A stretch of 16,629 bases of DNA from an uncultured Collinsella sp. (GCA_900547125.1 URFU01000039.1:1-16629), one strand, 5' to 3'; positions 7,897-14,923 are shown, counted from the stretch's first letter. Notes: a model not told the origin generated them from the letters alone. Made by a program: numbers and translations.

Positions 7897-8307
7897 ATTT
7901 ACCGCTTCCTTGAAAGTAGCGGCAGGCTAAACGAGGGCGGTGAGTTCCTTTTCTACTTCTACGCCATTAAGGACGGGCACGTGTACTCCCATCATAAAGA
8001 TCTCTTTCGTACGACCCATTTCCGCTTCTACAGGAACGCAATCAGCGAGACAAACACTTACGAACTTGAACCCGTGCTTTGCAAGGTGAAGACTAACGAG
8101 CTGGTTTCGAGAGACGAACTAGCCGACCGGCTGGCCGCCATTGGTTACGAGCGGAATCGTGGGAGCCAGGGGGCGGACTTCCACTACGTGCTTAGCGTGG
8201 AGGTCGAGAACGCTGCAGTTGTGCCGCTGAGTCTCGCGTGCGGATTGGTCGACGGGCAGAACGGCAACGATGCTTTCAGCCCGCACTCGCCGAAGTTGGT
8301 GGGATAA
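7897..8307 (+). pseudogene. Orphan C-terminal module of a DUF2357 nuclease
   Basis: These 136 codons match residues 676-811 of the nuclease at 891-3326 without gaps, at 106 of 136 positions (about 78%), including the shared FLFYFYAIKDGHVYSHHKDL and NGNDAFSPHSPK stretches. The copy is on the opposite strand. The divergence rules out a fresh duplication of the neighbour; it looks like the last piece of a second, related nuclease gene. The frame continues upstream to ATG 7579, but that part resembles nothing and has no ribosome site, so I see no intact start. It ends 39 bases before the SIR2 start, suggesting SIR2 once followed a complete nuclease operon. It could still be translated as a small protein, but I think that less likely. 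Confidence 0.75.
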
Positions 8308-8333
8308 CATTTCACGAGCATGTCGATTGGTAC

Positions 8334-8339
8334 AGGAGG
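8334..8339 (+). promoter_or_regulatory. Ribosome binding site fixing the SIR2 start
   Basis: A full AGGAGG lies seven bases before ATG 8347. An in-frame ATG at 8320 has no such site, so the shorter form is chosen. Confidence 0.85.
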
Positions 8340-8346
8340 AAAGATT

Positions 8347-9927
8347 ATGGACGAGAGAATCAAATCGATAATCCACAAAGCTGTTGATGATGCCGGGCGT
8401 TATCCGTTTCTCTTCATCGGCTCTGGCCTCTCCCGTCGTTACTGCGGCACGCCGGGATGGGAGGGGCTGCTTTCGGATATCTGCGCCGAGGTGCTTGACG
8501 ACCCATATGCCTTCGCGCGCTTCAAGAGCCAGGCGAAGATTGCTGTCCAGAACGGCGAGGTCGAGTCCGAACTGCCGTACGTTGCCACGCTCATGGAAAG
8601 CGAAGTAAACCACGAGCTCTTTGCATCGGATGAATTCGCTGCCTTCCGCGAAGGTCACAGTGACGAGCTTACCGGGGACGCTTCGCCCATGAAGATCTAC
8701 GTCGCAGATAAGATCGCGAGAGCTCGTCTCGTCGAGAGCGCCGAAACTGAGAAGCTGGCGAAGGCGGGCAGGGAAAAAGTTGCCGGCATCATCACCACGA
8801 ATTATGACTGTATGTGTGAGACCCTATTCCCTGGTTTCACGACCTACGTCGGAGAAAGCGACCTCCTGTTCTCTGACCAGGCTTTCTCTCAGGAGATATA
8901 CAAGATCCATGGCTCAGTCTCGAGGGCGGGAAGCATCGTCCTGACCAGCGCTGACTATGCGGAGTTCGCGCAGAAGAGGAAGTATCTCTCGGCGAAGCTG
9001 CTCACCCTCTTCGTCGAGTATCCCGTCATCTTCCTCGGTTATTCGATTCAAGACGAGAACATCAGGTCGATACTGGGTGACATCTGCGAATGCCTACCAG
9101 ATGACAAGCTCAAACGGCTGGGCAAGCGGCTCATCTTCGTTCAGCACGCAACCGACACCTCTGTTGGCGAGATTGCTATGAGTTTCGGTGGCCGTACGCT
9201 TTCGATGACGAAGATCACCACGGATGACTTCGAGTCGATCTACGATGCGATGCGCAGCTTCCGGAAAATGTATAGCACGCGATTTATCCGCGAGTTGAGG
9301 GGCAGCGTGTTCAGGCTTGCGGAGCATATCGACCCGAGTTCCGACATCATCGTCTCAGGGATAGACAATGTCCTCAACGACCTTGACCCGGACCAGAAGA
9401 TCGTCATCGGCCTGTCGGTGTCACCAAGTAGCATCGGAAAGCCGATTTCACCTGAAGATATCTTCGAGGACATCGTGCTCGATAACCTTCGCTATGACCC
9501 AAAGTTCATCGTCGAGAACTACCTCAACATGTACGTGCGCCAACGGCCCAACAACATGCCTGTCTTCAAGTACACGCGCGGACTCGGTGGAGAGGTCGGT
9601 AAGGACATAGCGACTTATCTCCCAACGCTCACCTCGATTGATAGCTATCGAAGCGAACCGTTCCGCAAATCGATGCCTGCGACTCGTCGCAGATTCGAAG
9701 GGTCGCTGAGCATAAAGGGCCTTGCGAATGCATGCGCGCCAAAGAGCCCGTTCGCGTTCATCCCGTGCCTTTCAGAGGAAGAGATGGACGTCGACGACTT
9801 GGAAGCGTTGCTGAAGCGGGCACTGGCTGACGTGGGAAACGACCCTGCCAAGAAGAGGGCTCTGTTGAAAGATTCGCATTATCGGAAGTGCGTCCGCATC
9901 TACGACTTCTTGCGCTATGGAAAGTAG
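8347..9927 (+). CDS. SIR2-like NAD-hydrolysing defence protein
   Basis: This 526-residue protein has an N-terminal SIR2-like (SIR2_2 type) domain over roughly residues 1-300. FLFIGSGLSRRY at 21-32 followed by GTPGWEGLL is the NAD-binding start; IITTNYD at 148-154 carries the conserved Asn and Asp; KIHGS at 187-190 carries catalytic His188; FLGYSIQDENI at 229-239 closes the fold. The remaining 220 or so residues match no domain I know and may sense infection or form oligomers. In characterised defence systems (ThsA, DSR, SIR2-HerA, SPARSA) such domains destroy NAD+ on phage sensing and stop growth. Here no HerA, Argonaute or TIR partner is adjacent; the neighbour upstream is the nuclease remnant. 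I infer a stand-alone abortive-infection effector, or the surviving part of a larger system. No membrane segment is visible. Confidence 0.85.
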   Translation: MDERIKSIIHKAVDDAGRYPFLFIGSGLSRRYCGTPGWEGLLSDICAEVLDDPYAFARFKSQAKIAVQNGEVESELPYVATLMESEVNHELFASDEFAAFREGHSDELTGDASPMKIYVADKIARARLVESAETEKLAKAGREKVAGIITTNYDCMCETLFPGFTTYVGESDLLFSDQAFSQEIYKIHGSVSRAGSIVLTSADYAEFAQKRKYLSAKLLTLFVEYPVIFLGYSIQDENIRSILGDICECLPDDKLKRLGKRLIFVQHATDTSVGEIAMSFGGRTLSMTKITTDDFESIYDAMRSFRKMYSTRFIRELRGSVFRLAEHIDPSSDIIVSGIDNVLNDLDPDQKIVIGLSVSPSSIGKPISPEDIFEDIVLDNLRYDPKFIVENYLNMYVRQRPNNMPVFKYTRGLGGEVGKDIATYLPTLTSIDSYRSEPFRKSMPATRRRFEGSLSIKGLANACAPKSPFAFIPCLSEEEMDVDDLEALLKRALADVGNDPAKKRALLKDSHYRKCVRIYDFLRYGK

Positions 9928-9930
9928 GAA

Positions 9931-9992
9931 GTCCCCCAACCTTCACCAATAGTCCGGGCAACGGCATCCGAACCTAGATCCAGTTGGGGGAC
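9931..9992. repeat. Inverted repeat just after the SIR2 gene
   Basis: GTCCCCCAAC at 9931-9940 and GTTGGGGGAC at 9983-9992 are perfect reverse complements with 42 bases between them. The second arm is also part of an imperfect 24-base palindrome at 9982-10005 (ends AGTT and AACT, with GGG and CCC inside). There is no T-run, so simple termination is doubtful. It may be a dispersed palindromic element or a recombination site. Confidence 0.7.
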
Positions 9993-10005
9993 ATGCTCCC
10001 GAACT

Positions 10006-10100
10006 ATGCACGGTTTCCCGCGCAAAGCTAGTTTAGCAAAGAAATGTGGAGATTGGCGGTTGGGCGCTTGAGATTCCTGCCAACTGCCGCACCCCTTGAA
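10006..10100. other. Spacer between SIR2 3' structure and right inverted repeat
   Basis: No gene or strong structure is seen. Together with 9928-10005 it makes a gene-free stretch of about 170 bases before the right-hand repeat. Confidence 0.5.
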
Positions 10101-10170
10101 TATCAACTTCATCCGAACACCTCCCAAATTCATCCGTGCATGTACGGATGAATTTGGGAATCCGATACCC
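10101..10170 (-). repeat. Right copy of the 70-base inverted repeat
   Basis: This is the reverse complement of 1-70 with six differences. The octamer TTCATCCG is at 10108-10115 and 10129-10136 (again 21 bases apart) and CGGATGAA at 10145-10152, so the arrangement of the left copy is preserved in mirror image. Similarity fades inside the island after 10101; on the outer side it cannot be traced because the left copy begins at the window edge. Confidence 0.9.
10122..10159. repeat. 38-base palindrome of the right repeat copy
   Basis: It is palindromic except for one pair near the centre, which would be a G.T (G.U in RNA) wobble on the plus strand. Two pairs differ from the left palindrome with both partners changed. 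Confidence 0.88.
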
Positions 10171-10211
10171 TGAGGGCCGGGTCGGCCGGCCCCGGGAGAT
10201 CGGAGGACGCC

Positions 10212-10298
10212 ATGTCCGGAAAGAGCGGGAAGGGCGCCGCGAGGGCGGTCCCGAGGGCCCACGGCAGGCGATCGGCGATTTCATGCAACTACGGCTGA
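10212..10298 (+). CDS. 28-codon GC-rich reading frame with a good ribosome site, probably a truncated gene start
   Basis: GGAGG lies five bases before the ATG. The product begins MSGKSGKGAARAVPRAHGRR and then runs into SAISCNYG before a TGA. The first 20 or so residues are basic and GC-rich like a phage structural or DNA-binding N-terminus; the last eight look like read-through into unrelated DNA. I suspect the 5' end of a deleted gene, perhaps from the same prophage as the tail fragment at 586-834. I do not recognise the family, and a true small basic peptide cannot be ruled out. Confidence 0.35.
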   Translation: MSGKSGKGAARAVPRAHGRRSAISCNYG

Positions 10299-10726
10299 AG
10301 TGTCTTTATGTGGTTCAGCGCACCCAACAGTACCGTTTGATTTCGCTCAAAGCATAAACGAAACCATGCATATATTCCCAAGGCAATCAGGCATGGCGTC
10401 ACGAAAACCCCGGCAGCGATTGAATTGTTGCCCGCCCATGCAGACAGACACCCTCCGACCGTAAGTGAGATGATCATGCTGATCACGCTGGGGGCCCAAC
10501 TCGTATAATGCACCCCACTCACCGCCTGTTCGACTATTTCGCATTTCTTTTTCAGGCTAATGTCCTCATCCACTTCACCAAGAGAAAAGTCCACTCCCGA
10601 AATTAAATCGAGCAATTCAGCCTCACTGTAGCCGCCTTCCTTGAATCTTTTAATGAAGAAACCTCCTGGTCCAGGCCCACAGATAGGACGGTTTACACGA
10701 AACAGTTCCTTATAGGCGATTCTCAT
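10289..10726 (-). CDS. Small two-helix membrane protein of unknown function
   Basis: The 145-residue protein has a polar first half (1-76) with acidic stretches, then two hydrophobic segments at about 77-97 (VISMIISLTVGGCLSAW) and 101-124 (SIAAGVFVTPCLIALGIYAWF), and a short basic tail. With no signal peptide, the N-terminal half probably faces the cytoplasm. AAGGAG at 10738-10733 sits six bases before the ATG, which supports this start. It is separated from the conjugation-type operon by 87 bases and read in the same direction, so it could be its last gene or have its own promoter. Its base composition is lower in GC than that of its neighbours. The layout would fit a small membrane effector of toxin or defence type, but nothing in the sequence proves this and I recognise no family. 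Confidence 0.65.
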   Translation of the reverse strand: MRIAYKELFRVNRPICGPGPGGFFIKRFKEGGYSEAELLDLISGVDFSLGEVDEDISLKKKCEIVEQAVSGVHYTSWAPSVISMIISLTVGGCLSAWAGNNSIAAGVFVTPCLIALGIYAWFRLCFERNQTVLLGALNHIKTLQP

Positions 10727-10813
10727 TGTTAACTCCTTAAAGTGCAGATGCTATTTACGCTATCGTTCTATCATTTCGTCCGGACAGATTTTTATCGGAC
10801 CGTCGGCAACCGT

Positions 10814-11632
10814 TCACAAGGACATCCCGTTCAGTAACTCCCCGCGCTCCTCATACCCGCGCTCGAGCTTCTTCCCAAGCTCCGCAGCGCAGCGCTTCGT
10901 TTCCTCGGCAAACAGGTCATCGATAGCCCTGTCGATCCGCGTGCAAGTCTGCCGATGCTCGTCCTTCCAGGGCAGGTTGAGTCCCAAACTCGCGTCCCAA
11001 TAGCCGCCGAGTTTGGCGTTAATTACTTCCTCGGGATACAGCACGTCGCGGCGAATGTCCTCAACTACATCGTCCTCGTCCATATCGCAGGCCGCATCGC
11101 CCTGCTCGAGGAACTTGCGCAGCTCCTTTTGCGCCCGGATGTTGTTCAGCATGCGAACACACACCACGGCCAAAAAGCGATAACGTTCGCATAGATCCCA
11201 CTCGCCTTCGAGCCATACGCGAAAGCCCAGCATTTCGCTCGCGGACTCATCATCCATCAGGATCAATTCCCACGGAAGCACATTGGCGAGTGCGTCCTCC
11301 CCCAGCCTTTGCACGCCGTCGCGCATAAAGATGCACGGCTCCACGTCGTAATAGCCAAAGCCGTGGTCTGCACCACAACGATTGATGACGTGCTTGGGCA
11401 GCAGGACGATCTTGTCGCTGGGCTCGGGATCTATCTTCCGCAGCTTTTTGACCTTGCGGCGGGCGCGCTTTAGGCTGCGTTCGCTATCGCCACGGCCGCG
11501 GCCGTCCGGCTTGCCGCCGTATCGAAGGGCAACCTCACGCGCCAGGATCTTTGTGTCCGCAGCGCACAGCAGGTCGCTCACGGTGGGCAGGTCTTCCCAC
11601 TCAATGCCATCGACGTCCCAAATCCTGTTCAT
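10814..11632 (-). CDS. Uncharacterised acidic protein downstream of clpP
   Basis: From ATG 11632 the product has 272 residues. I prefer this start because AGAGG lies six bases upstream; an in-frame ATG at 11698, eight bases after the clpP stop, would add 22 residues starting MPYKYVVQGEQ but lacks a clear ribosome site. The protein has a basic patch near residues 50-75 (RSLKRARRKVKKLRK), a Trp-rich middle, an acidic stretch DMDEDDVVEDI, and an acidic helical C-terminal third. There is no signal peptide, membrane segment or catalytic motif that I recognise. It follows clpP closely in the leftward operon, so it may be a partner or substrate adaptor of the protease or a conjugation accessory protein; both are guesses. 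Confidence 0.7.
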   Translation of the reverse strand: MNRIWDVDGIEWEDLPTVSDLLCAADTKILAREVALRYGGKPDGRGRGDSERSLKRARRKVKKLRKIDPEPSDKIVLLPKHVINRCGADHGFGYYDVEPCIFMRDGVQRLGEDALANVLPWELILMDDESASEMLGFRVWLEGEWDLCERYRFLAVVCVRMLNNIRAQKELRKFLEQGDAACDMDEDDVVEDIRRDVLYPEEVINAKLGGYWDASLGLNLPWKDEHRQTCTRIDRAIDDLFAEETKRCAAELGKKLERGYEERGELLNGMSL

Positions 11633-11706
11633 GTTCAACCTCTTTCTGGCTGTGAATTTACGCACTTGTTCGCCCTGCACAACGTACTTGTAAGGCATGC
11701 GCCCCG

Positions 11707-12309
11707 CTAGAGCGCCTTCTTGCCGGGCGCAATCACCTCGTCCACCAGGCCCAGCTCCAGAGCGCGCCTGGCGTTGCACCAGCAGTCGCGCTCGGTGAGC
11801 TCGTGGAACTCCTGGGCGCTCAGGTTGCCATGCTCGGCCAGCAGCTCGTCCAGCTCGGCGCGCATGGCCGCTGTATGCTGGGCCACGATCTCGATATCGG
11901 TCTGCTGCGCCATGCCCGTGCCGCCCATCAGTTGGTGGATGAGCACCTGCGTGTGGCGGTACATCTGACGGTGGTCGCCGCAGGCCAAGATCACCGCGGC
12001 CATCGAGGCCACGACGCCCTCGCCCACCGTGATCACGGGGCAATCGAGCGACTGCATGGTGTCGATGAGCGCCAGCCCCGCCGTGACGCTGCCGCCCGGG
12101 CTGTTGATGATGAGGGTGATGGGCTCGGTCGCACTTTGATGCTCCAGCACCAGCATGGACTTAATAAGGCCGTTGCAGGTCGCATCGTTGACCTCGCCCT
12201 CCAGCAGCAGCACACGGCTGTTGAGCAGTTCGCTTGCCATATCGACAGCGGCAACACGGCCGTCCTTGGACTTCTTTATGATGCTGGGCTCACGATACAT
12301 AACGGGCAT
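11707..12309 (-). CDS. ClpP-type serine protease subunit
   Basis: The 200-residue protein fits ClpP in length (about 190-210). It has the oligomer-forming IINSPGGSVTAGLALIDTM stretch, then the active-site serine Ser102 in VVASMAAVILACG, His125 in VLIHQLMGG, and Asp175 in LTERDCW, followed by ARRALELGLVDEVI. The triad is therefore complete. Chromosomal ClpP usually sits beside clpX or another clpP; here it lies between a coupling ATPase and an unknown gene, with no Clp ATPase in the window. It probably uses the host ClpX or ClpC, or forms mixed rings with host ClpP, and may remove a regulator or clear proteins during transfer. AAAGGA seven or so bases before the ATG supports the start. Confidence 0.92.
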   Translation of the reverse strand: MPVMYREPSIIKKSKDGRVAAVDMASELLNSRVLLLEGEVNDATCNGLIKSMLVLEHQSATEPITLIINSPGGSVTAGLALIDTMQSLDCPVITVGEGVVASMAAVILACGDHRQMYRHTQVLIHQLMGGTGMAQQTDIEIVAQHTAAMRAELDELLAEHGNLSAQEFHELTERDCWCNARRALELGLVDEVIAPGKKAL

Positions 12310-12344
12310 GGTAATTCCTTTCTAAACGGAATCGGTAAGGAGGC

Positions 12345-12386
12345 AAAAACTGGACCGCACGGCTTACGACTAACGGAAGCCGTGCG
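12345..12386 (-). terminator. Hairpin with T-run between the coupling ATPase gene and clpP
   Basis: CGCACGGCTT at 12356-12365 and AAGCCGTGCG at 12377-12386 form a perfect 10-base stem with an 11-base loop. Read leftward, five T residues follow at 12349-12345, six bases after the stem. It is either a leaky intrinsic terminator that lowers clpP expression or an RNA-stabilising structure at the 3' end of the coupling-protein message. Confidence 0.65.
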
Positions 12387-12424
12387 ACAAAACATGCAAG
12401 ATGGGGTACACAAAGCTGCAAGGG

Positions 12425-13909
12425 CTAATCCCTCAGCCACTTGGCAGCATTGGGGTGATCGGCGCAAAAGTACTTCTTGGCGCGGAAGGGACGCATGCCG
12501 GTCACCTTGACCAGGCAATCGGTGCGGGGCATAAGCCCAACCTCGCCTGGGGTCATCACGCAACCGCGCACATCTACGGCAGTGCGCTCGGCGCCCACGT
12601 ACTTGGTGCCCAAAACCGACTCGCCACACAGTTCGCTTATGTAGTTCTGCGTCGCGATGTTGCTGCCGCCACCCATATAGACCAAGCTATCGCAGTTATC
12701 GAGGATGGTAAGCGCCGTGGATTTGCCGTACACGGCATCGAGCTGGCTCAGCGATTGCGCACACATCAAAAAGCTAATGCCGCGACTGCGCACGGTCGCA
12801 ATGCTGCGTTCAAAATCGGGGATGCGTCCCACATTGGGAAACTCGTCGAGCACAAACTGCACGCGACGCTGCAAATGGCCGCTGGGGCTGGCATCGGCAC
12901 GGCGCTGGGCAAGGTTAAACAGCTGCTTAAGGGCAACGTTCGCAAGCCATGCATTAGCCGAATCGTTGTCGCTCACCTTAAGATCGATCATGCGCTTGCC
13001 CTCGTCAATACGATCAAGACGCATCTCGTCATTCTCAAAAACGCGCATGAGCTGAGGCGTCTTAAGCCGCGAGATAGTTGCATTGAGCGTGATCAGAATA
13101 CTCTTAAGCGTCCTATCTGCCGCACCTCGAAAATCGCGATACTGCTCAACGCCATACAGATCAGCGTTCTCCGCACCAAACTTATCGAGAAACTCCCTGG
13201 ACTCCACCTCTTCTACAAGGTAGTCCAACGGGAATCGCCCCTCACCATCTCCCGTAACCTTGATGAGCGCAGCCAGTTTAAAGACGTTGTTCATCTTAAG
13301 GTAGCGGCGCGGGGCATTGGGGTCCTCACCCGGCGTAAGGGTGCCGGCAAGGGTCTCCAGGAGGAACAGGATTCCAACAATCGCTCGAAGCAGCAGGTCG
13401 CTCGCGTTATTCCAGAACGGATCATACCTAAGGCTACGGCCGTCAGGATCGACCCCCTCCATGATTGCCGCCACTGTGGTGGGGATATCCTCGACATCCA
13501 TCACGTAGCGCAGAGGGTCGTATCCGGCCGACTGCTCGGGATTAACAGTATCGAGAACCGTTACCTCGTAGCCGTCCTCTTCAAAGCCTTTCCCCGTACG
13601 GCGCAGCAGCTCACCCTTGGTGTCTGTGACCACATAACAGCATTCGTGGTGATTGAGCAGGTTGGGCAAAATGAAACTCGCCGTTTTGCCGCTGCCGGTA
13701 CCTCCAAAGGCAAAGACATTGTTGGACACGCTCGTCTCCCAATGCTTGTCGTCCTCGTAGAACGCCACCGTGGCACCCTGCGCCAGGATCACGTCGCGCT
13801 GCTCATCGCCGGACGACAGCGCCCGCATCTCCTCCTTAGTCGCCCACTTCTTGGTCTGATACTCCGTTTGCTGCGCGGCCTCGTAGCCGTACATCTTGAT
13901 GACTGGCAT
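12425..13909 (-). CDS. VirD4/TraG-like coupling ATPase without N-terminal membrane helices
   Basis: The 494-residue protein is a type IV coupling ATPase that would deliver relaxase-bound DNA to a conjugation pore. Walker A is FGGTGSGKT at 68-76, followed by the family-typical ASFILPNLL; CYVVTDTKGELL at 91-102 is the next conserved block; Walker B is FVLDEFPNVG at 352-361, and FLMCAQSLSQLDAVYG follows. Most VirD4/TraG proteins begin with two membrane helices and exceed 550 residues; this one starts almost directly with the ATPase part and has none, so it may dock through a separate membrane protein. AAGGGG about nine bases before the ATG supports the start. It lies 37 bases after the gene for the 305-residue protein in the same operon. 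Confidence 0.9.
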   Translation of the reverse strand: MPVIKMYGYEAAQQTEYQTKKWATKEEMRALSSGDEQRDVILAQGATVAFYEDDKHWETSVSNNVFAFGGTGSGKTASFILPNLLNHHECCYVVTDTKGELLRRTGKGFEEDGYEVTVLDTVNPEQSAGYDPLRYVMDVEDIPTTVAAIMEGVDPDGRSLRYDPFWNNASDLLLRAIVGILFLLETLAGTLTPGEDPNAPRRYLKMNNVFKLAALIKVTGDGEGRFPLDYLVEEVESREFLDKFGAENADLYGVEQYRDFRGAADRTLKSILITLNATISRLKTPQLMRVFENDEMRLDRIDEGKRMIDLKVSDNDSANAWLANVALKQLFNLAQRRADASPSGHLQRRVQFVLDEFPNVGRIPDFERSIATVRSRGISFLMCAQSLSQLDAVYGKSTALTILDNCDSLVYMGGGSNIATQNYISELCGESVLGTKYVGAERTAVDVRGCVMTPGEVGLMPRTDCLVKVTGMRPFRAKKYFCADHPNAAKWLRD

Positions 13910-13946
13910 GGCGTGACCCCTTTCTTGTCCGTGGCGTTAGTGGTTG

Positions 13947-14864
13947 TTAAGCAATGCGATCGTCGCCGTCGTCCTCATTGAGCTGTGCCGAGTGCGGCGA
14001 CTTGGTCGCGTGACCGATCAGGCGCTCGGCCTGCGCCAGATAACTCTCGCGAGCAGCAGTTGAGACCGTTGTGTCGCCCAGGTACGCAAGCAGTGCATGG
14101 ATCATCAGCTTGTCAAGCAGGTCGTAATCTTTATGATGCTTGATATTGAGGAGATAGCGATTTTCGAGTCCGTGTACTTTGTTGGTCAAATCGATTTCCA
14201 TCTTTTCCTCCATGTAATAAAAAGTGTGTCGTTCGTCCAAAAGTGCCTCAAACGGGCGTTTGACGCATAACTCAAAGTTGAAACGCGGACTCGTATCGAA
14301 CACGCGTCGCTGCACCTTGAGGTAGCGCTTATAAAACATGACGGCATCATCTTCATCCGCCGTAAAGCCACGCGATCCATCGCGGTGCAGCCGGTCGCAT
14401 GGCTTTCTGCCATCGGTGTGGCGCACGAAGGAGGACGGGATATAGGCACCCTGTTTGGTGCTGTACTTCATCCCTGTCGCAACTTCCTCGAACAAGAGAA
14501 CGCCAGCCGATTTGAAACCCGCATTGCGCCCATGCCTAAACATGCTCACTACAGTCGCCACGCTTTCCATGCGACTATCGCGCGGGGGGAAATACAGCAG
14601 CAGCAAAGCGAGTGTCGCGGCAGTCAAAAGTTCGCGGGCCTCATGCACATCGGCTCGATACTGCTCGGGCACCAGCCCGGGAATATCGGGCGAGCGCTCT
14701 TCCAGCACGCCAACGAGCGATTTGGCCAGGCGCTCGACGTTCTTCTCGCCGCAGTACGGACACGGAAGAGACCGTTCTACCTTTCCGTTCATTTCGCACA
14801 TGTCGCGGAGATCCTCGTCGATCGCACTGAGGAATGCCTCGTAGATGTTGTCCCGTTTCTTCAT
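13947..14864 (-). CDS. Uncharacterised protein with CPYCG zinc knuckle
   Basis: This 305-residue protein opens the leftward conjugation-type operon. Near the N-terminus, CPYCG at 35-39 is a single metal-knuckle half; no second CxxC pair is obvious, so a full zinc ribbon is not shown. A hydrophobic helix at about 80-92 (LTAATLALLLLYFPP) is followed by a basic and aromatic middle part and a helical C-terminal third ending in an acidic tail (NEDDGDD). The hydrophobic stretch is short and preceded by charged sequence, so I do not call it a sure membrane segment. The ribosome site is weak (AGAAAGAAA region). Position directly before the coupling ATPase suggests a role in DNA processing or loading for transfer. 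I recognise no family. Confidence 0.7.
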   Translation of the reverse strand: MKKRDNIYEAFLSAIDEDLRDMCEMNGKVERSLPCPYCGEKNVERLAKSLVGVLEERSPDIPGLVPEQYRADVHEARELLTAATLALLLLYFPPRDSRMESVATVVSMFRHGRNAGFKSAGVLLFEEVATGMKYSTKQGAYIPSSFVRHTDGRKPCDRLHRDGSRGFTADEDDAVMFYKRYLKVQRRVFDTSPRFNFELCVKRPFEALLDERHTFYYMEEKMEIDLTNKVHGLENRYLLNIKHHKDYDLLDKLMIHALLAYLGDTTVSTAARESYLAQAERLIGHATKSPHSAQLNEDDGDDRIA

Positions 14865-14908
14865 GAATGTTTCTTTCTATCCGGTTTCGGGTGTTTGGTG
14901 TAAGTCTG

Positions 14909-14923
14909 TTCTAAGTTTTAGAA
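14909..14923. promoter_or_regulatory. Candidate operator dyad upstream of the leftward operon
   Basis: TTCTAA and TTAGAA flank a 3-base centre, giving a perfect 15-base dyad 45 bases upstream of the 305-residue gene. TTAGAA occurs again at 15094-15099, in the -35 position of the divergent promoter, so one regulator could control both directions. A TTGTCA hexamer lies upstream on the minus strand but no convincing -10 follows it. Confidence 0.35.

Noticed and set aside
11633..12043. Long form of the unknown 272-residue gene reaching back across clpP
   Set aside because: The added sequence is the antiphase shadow of clpP, rich in Arg, Gly and Pro; a ribosome site supports ATG 11632.
12401..13981. 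Long plus-strand frame of 526 codons opposite the coupling ATPase
   Set aside because: It is the complement of a gene with clear Walker motifs, has no motif of its own and no ribosome site.
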